Position numbers and translations under genes: made by a program
In this document: positions 51,089-54,370 of the stretch, in pieces
Position numbering within the stretch: position 1 is the first letter of the stretch
Layout of the letters: each line of letters begins with the position of its first letter
NCBI GenBank assembly: GCA_903898675.1
Contig: CAIUGM010000024.1
Span: 1 to 54,370, forward strand
Direction of reading: 5' to 3'
Length of the DNA: 54,370 nt
DNA from: an uncultured Verrucomicrobiota bacterium
GTDB taxonomy: Bacteria > Verrucomicrobiota > Verrucomicrobiia > Opitutales > Opitutaceae
Notes under the pieces: model-generated
Seen by the model: the letters and a program-made list of their open reading frames with translations, nothing else
Database searches by the model: none
Told to the model about the DNA's origin: nothing

Positions 51089-51163
51089 CGGCGGGAGCAA
51101 CGGGATCGACCTTAAATAAAATGACCCACGCGACAAGCTTGGGGTAATAGCTCGATCAGTATA

Positions 51164-51261
51164 TGTAGCCGCGCTTGAGCCGGAGAGGTGTAGGGCCGGC
51201 GCTCGTCGCCGCGCCGTTCCACATGAGAACCCTCGGCGCGGCGACAAGCGCCGGCCCTACA
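51164..51261. repeat. Half of a family D element joined to a perfect-arm hairpin (family E)
   Basis: 51164-51183 is the left end of family D only (TGTAGCCGCGCTTGAGCCGG). From 51189, a 27-base arm starting TGTAGGGCCGGCGCTCGTCG is matched with one mismatch by the arm ending AGCGCCGGCCCTACA at 51261. The D half has lost its partner, as though E replaced it. Confidence 0.78.
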
Positions 51262-51274
51262 TTCGAATCGCACC

Positions 51275-51907
51275 CTACTTCGTCCCCGCCGTTGCGCCGC
51301 TGTTCTTCGCGACCCAGGCGTTGTACTCGGCGCGGGGCATGAATTTCAGCGAGGCGGAGTTGATGCAGTAGCGCAGGCCGGTCGGCGCGGGGCCGTCCTC
51401 GAAGACGTGGCCGAGGTGGCTGCCGTCGACGGCGCTGTGGACCTCGACCCGCACCATGCCCCAGCTTTCGTCCCGCGTCTCGGCGACGAACGACTTCTCG
51501 ATCGGCTGGGTGAAGCTCGGCCAGCCCGTGCCGGAGTCGAACTTGTCGCGGCTGTCGAACAGCGGCGTGTCGCTGCCCACGGAAAAATAGACGCCGTCCG
51601 CGTGGTTGTTCCAGAACTCGTTCTGGAACGGCCGCTCGGTGCCCTGCTGGCGCGCGACGCGGTATTGCTCGGGCGTGAGCAGTTCGCGCCACTCGGCGTC
51701 GGTGTGCTGCACGCTGGCCTTGGACATGTCGATCACCACCCGCGACGGCAGGCCGCAGGCGGATTTTTCGTCGCCCGGTTTGCAGACCGGCCCGACGACG
51801 TTTTGGTTGCTGGCTTTCATGGTAGAATCGGAAAGGTTGGGCGTCTCGCCGGCGAAGAGGGCCGCCGTGGCGAGGAGGGGAAGGAGGAGGCAGGACCGCT
51901 TGGTCAT
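51275..51907 (-). CDS. msrB: Exported peptide-methionine (R)-S-oxide reductase MsrB
   Basis: 210 residues from ATG 51907. Signal peptide [19 protein letters not shown]. The MsrB domain covers about 75-200: [45 protein letters not shown] and [11 protein letters not shown] with the catalytic Cys. The usual zinc CxxC in the YxCxxCGxxLF segment is replaced by [11 protein letters not shown], so this is a zinc-free form. A further Cys pair in the N-terminal part ([11 protein letters not shown]) may form a disulphide. It repairs oxidised Met in the envelope. Confidence 0.9.
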   Translation of the reverse strand: MTKRSCLLLPLLATAALFAGETPNLSDSTMKASNQNVVGPVCKPGDEKSACGLPSRVVIDMSKASVQHTDAEWRELLTPEQYRVARQQGTERPFQNEFWNNHADGVYFSVGSDTPLFDSRDKFDSGTGWPSFTQPIEKSFVAETRDESWGMVRVEVHSAVDGSHLGHVFEDGPAPTGLRYCINSASLKFMPRAEYNAWVAKNSGATAGTK

Positions 51908-52022
51908 GGGAGGATAGGATGTAGAAATTACGTTTTGGCAACCAGCGTGGATGCCGGGGACCAACCATGAGAGCCGCGACCACCGGATTTATTCCGTGAT
52001 CGGGCCCATCCCCCGGAATTGA

Positions 52023-52172
52023 TTGGCCACAAAGAACACAAAAAACGCAAAAATGAACCCTGGGAGAACCCATTTTTCGTATCACAGGCTGCAGCCAGCC
52101 ATTGGGTTGGCGGAGGCTAATGCTGCGACACTGGTAAAACCTTTTGGTGTTCCTCGTGTTTTTCGTGGCCAA
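52023..52172. repeat. Palindromic repeat family B, copy upstream of msrB
   Basis: TTGGCCACAAAGAACACAAA at 52024 pairs with CCTCGTGTTTTTCGTGGCC ending near 52170. About 100 bp lie between the arms. It takes up half of the 290-bp gap between xseA and msrB. Confidence 0.8.
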
Positions 52173-52198
52173 TCCGCCTCTCCACATCCTTCGGCCGC

Positions 52199-53485
52199 TC
52201 ACTCCGTCCGCACCCGGACCGACCCATCGTGGAATTCATTCACGAGCGGCTGACCGGGCTTGAGGCCCTTGGCGCGCGCCACCGGGCGGCCGTCGGCGTC
52301 GCGCACGATGGCGTAGCCGCGCTTGAGCACCGAGGCCGGGCTGGCCGATTCCAACCGCTTCCACAGCGCCAGCAGCCGATGCGATTCCTGCTGCACCCGC
52401 TTCTCGGGCGAGGCGCCGGCGAGCCGCGAGCGCACGACGGCGAGCGATTCCCGGTGGCCCTGCGTCGCCGCGCGGAGCGCCGAGTTCAGCCGGTTGCCGA
52501 AATCATCCAGCCGCAGGTAACTCTGCTCGATCGCGGCGACGGGCGTCAGCAGCCGCAGCCGGCTGCGGGCATGGTCCAGTTTTTCCCGCGCCCGCGCCAC
52601 CGCGCCTTCCAGCGTGGCGACGAGCGACGTCCCGGCCTGGCTGACGCGCTCGACGCACGCCACGTAGTGACTCGAGATCAGCTCGGCCGCGCCACTGGGC
52701 GTCTCGGCCCGCACATCCGCGGCAAAGTCGCAGAGCGTGTAATCGATCTCGTGGCCGACCGCCGAGATGATCGGGATCGGGCACGCCGCGACGGCCCGCA
52801 CGAGCGGCTCCTCGTTGAACGCCCACAGGTCCTCGATGCTGCCGCCGCCGCGGCCGATCACGAGCAGGTCGAAAATCCCCAGTTCCTCCGCCTCGTGCAG
52901 CATCGCGGCCATCTCGGCCGCCGCGCCCTCGCCCTGCACCTTCGCCGGGAGGACCACCAGCCGGCCGGTCCAGCCGCGCCGCGTCAGGATGCGGATGAAA
53001 TCCTGGACCGCGGCCCCGGTGGGCGACGTGATAAACCCGACGGTCCGCGGCAGCAGCGGGACCGGCTGCTTGCGGGCGGTGTCGAACAAACCCTCCGCCG
53101 CGAGGCGCTGCTTGAGTTTTTCCAGTTCCTGCTGGAGCCGGCCGGCGCCGTGCTCGATGACGGCGCGGACGATGAGCTGGTACTGGCCGCGGGTCTCGTA
53201 GACGCTGATGCCGCCGTAGGCCAGCACCTGCCCGCCGTCCTTGAGCACGACCGTCTGCCGCGCGGCGTCGCCGCGGAAAAGCACGCAGCTCAGTTGCGCG
53301 CCGGCGTCCTTCAGGGAAAAATAAACATGGCCGCTGGCCTGCGCGCGGAGATTCGACACCTCGCCGCGCACCCAGCCGGGACGGAGGCCGCCCTCGAGGA
53401 GTTCCTTCACCTCGCGCGTGAACTCCGTGACGCTCCGGATGCGGCCCGCGTCGTCGGGCGGAAGCTCAGGCTCGTTTCTTGCCAT
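52199..53485 (-). CDS. xseA: Exodeoxyribonuclease VII large subunit
   Basis: 428 residues. OB-fold at about 15-105 (SVTEFTREVKELLEGGLRPG, SNLRAQASGHVYFSLKDAGA), then the catalytic domain with VGFITSPTGAAVQDFIRIL, DLLVIGRGGGSIEDLWAFNE and ISAVGHEIDYTLCDFAADV. The C-terminal part is coiled and ends with the VLKRGYAIV motif. The enzyme degrades single-stranded DNA with XseB, whose gene is not in the window. It starts within the last 20 bp of the membrane protein gene before it. Confidence 0.95.
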   Translation of the reverse strand: MARNEPELPPDDAGRIRSVTEFTREVKELLEGGLRPGWVRGEVSNLRAQASGHVYFSLKDAGAQLSCVLFRGDAARQTVVLKDGGQVLAYGGISVYETRGQYQLIVRAVIEHGAGRLQQELEKLKQRLAAEGLFDTARKQPVPLLPRTVGFITSPTGAAVQDFIRILTRRGWTGRLVVLPAKVQGEGAAAEMAAMLHEAEELGIFDLLVIGRGGGSIEDLWAFNEEPLVRAVAACPIPIISAVGHEIDYTLCDFAADVRAETPSGAAELISSHYVACVERVSQAGTSLVATLEGAVARAREKLDHARSRLRLLTPVAAIEQSYLRLDDFGNRLNSALRAATQGHRESLAVVRSRLAGASPEKRVQQESHRLLALWKRLESASPASVLKRGYAIVRDADGRPVARAKGLKPGQPLVNEFHDGSVRVRTE

Positions 53486-54143
53486 AGTGGCGGCGCAGCA
53501 GGTGGACGATCAGGGCGACGGCGACGAGCAGGCTGAGGCCGAGGAACGCCAGGCGCGCCTTGCCGTGCAGGATCGCGTCACCGAAGACAATGAACCCGGT
53601 GGAGTAGACCATCGAGACGGTCCAGGAAATCCAGAGGTACTTCCCGAACGACACCTCGGCGAGCCCGAGCAGGTAACTCTGCAAAAAGAAGGGCGGGCCG
53701 GGCGTGATGCGCAGCAGCAGGGTGATCTCGCCATGATCGGCGGGCGCCACCTTGGGGATCTTGTACTTGGTGCGGCTGATCATCTCCTCGAGCCAGGGCC
53801 GCAGGGCGTAGCGCGCGAGCCAGTAGGTCAGCACGAGATTGATGAGGACGGCCGCGCCAGCCGACGCGATCACGGCGGGCAGACCCATGCGCTCGGCAAA
53901 GGCCGTGCCCGCGGTCAGGTTGAAAAGCGCAATCGGGAAGCCGATGACCGGCAGCAGCGCCATCGCGCTGAAAAACACCAGCGGGCCGGCGTCGCGCAGG
54001 ACGGCGATGCCCGCGTCGATCGACAGCCGGATGCTGTAATCATGGATCTTCAGCCACCACAGGCCCCCGCCGGCGAGGCCCAGCAGGACCGCGGCCACCA
54101 GGGCGAGCTTCAGCACATGATACTTCGGACCGGCACGAGTCAT
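53466..54143 (-). CDS. TVP38/TMEM64-family (DedA-like) membrane protein
   Basis: 225 residues from ATG 54143. Five to six hydrophobic spans. The SNARE-associated/VTT domain covers about 60-185: ALLPVIGFPIALFNLTAGTA, then RITPGPPFFLQSYLLGLAEV and FGKYLWISWTVSM. Members are thought to act on membrane lipids or ion homeostasis. Its end overlaps xseA by 20 bp, so co-transcription is likely. Confidence 0.85.
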   Translation of the reverse strand: MTRAGPKYHVLKLALVAAVLLGLAGGGLWWLKIHDYSIRLSIDAGIAVLRDAGPLVFFSAMALLPVIGFPIALFNLTAGTAFAERMGLPAVIASAGAAVLINLVLTYWLARYALRPWLEEMISRTKYKIPKVAPADHGEITLLLRITPGPPFFLQSYLLGLAEVSFGKYLWISWTVSMVYSTGFIVFGDAILHGKARLAFLGLSLLVAVALIVHLLRRHYGKKRA

Positions 54144-54310
54144 GGTGCCAGCCTGCCGGCCCGCGCGCCCCAGCGTCAAGCCCGGGGGGCCGCGGCGGTG
54201 AGACCGGAACCCTTCATTCTCGTTGTCCTACTGATCGGCTCCGTCTTTTCGAGCCACCCTTAGAGTCGGTCTGGATGGTTGGTTGATGTTGCTATGACTG
54301 ACGCTGGTTG

Positions 54311-54368
54311 TCCATCCCTGGCGTAGGGAAGGCCCGGCTTGGCGGGCCTGACCGGAGCCAGGGATGGA
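54311..54368. repeat. Nested palindrome at the right edge
   Basis: TCCATCCCTGGC at 54311-54322 and GCCAGGGATGGA at 54357-54368 are exact inverses. Inside them GGCCCG and CGGGCC form a second pair. It could be another dispersed repeat, a terminator without T-tract or a structured RNA. The other 167 bp of this end space show no gene. Confidence 0.55.
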
Positions 54369-54370
54369 GA

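Noticed and set aside
4392..52172. Palindromic repeats as CRISPR arrays
   Set aside because: Copies are single, kilobases apart and made of inverted arms, not regularly spaced direct repeats, and no cas gene is present.

Overview
The window reads as chromosome from a GC-rich member of Verrucomicrobiota, most likely Opitutaceae. That placement is an inference from four things: strong GC bias with few clear Shine-Dalgarno sites, an ECF sigma factor of the Planctomycetes/Verrucomicrobia type, a type II secretion locus of pseudopilin style, and intergenic spaces packed with long palindromic repeats of several families. No rRNA, tRNA or CRISPR array was seen.

Layout. 1-5530: the edge of an IS3-type transposase, a membrane protein of uncertain N-terminus overlapping an ECF sigma factor, an MFS exporter, a YkgJ-type cysteine-cluster protein and two small lipoproteins. 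5711-14698: a tandem DUF2911 protein followed by a low-molecular-weight-thiol region. This region holds an 836-residue secreted PIG-L protein, a 46-residue membrane peptide overlapping a sodium:solute symporter, a half-length protein with the sequence signature of BshC, BshB1 and BshA. Together these look like bacillithiol synthesis (BshA makes GlcNAc-malate, BshB1 deacetylates it, a BshC-like enzyme would add cysteine) joined to a possible envelope amidase and uptake route. 15384-30167: a type II secretion system split in two, with gspD-E-F on the plus strand and a gspC-like gene followed by gspG-H-I-J-K-L-M on the minus strand. Between the halves sit an ECF sigma/anti-sigma pair, a metallophosphoesterase, a DUF2231-like membrane protein, a cytochrome c and a lower-GC unknown gene.

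30289-39196: an exported helical protein, glycogen synthase, a pheA-aroF operon for phenylalanine entry, a DadA/PuuB-like FAD oxidoreductase followed by a 29-codon frame and a terminator, a methyltransferase, a small unknown gene and a TrmH-family RNA methyltransferase. 39407-43275: a B12-dependent (class II) ribonucleotide reductase with an NrdR-like box upstream, then an RlmM-like methyltransferase. 43544-54370: an exported DUF985 cupin, a second DAHP synthase of a different subclass, glycerate kinase, a TMTC-like membrane/TPR protein, a DUF1343 (NamZ-like) lipoprotein, an unknown exported protein, a cupin, an exported MsrB without the usual zinc cysteines, XseA and a TVP38/DedA-like membrane protein.

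The two most interesting signals are the compact BshC-like protein in the bacillithiol region and a palindromic repeat that sits in frame inside the 5' end of gspK and encodes about 30 residues of its leader. At least seven palindrome families occur, and one copy is nested inside a copy of another family.
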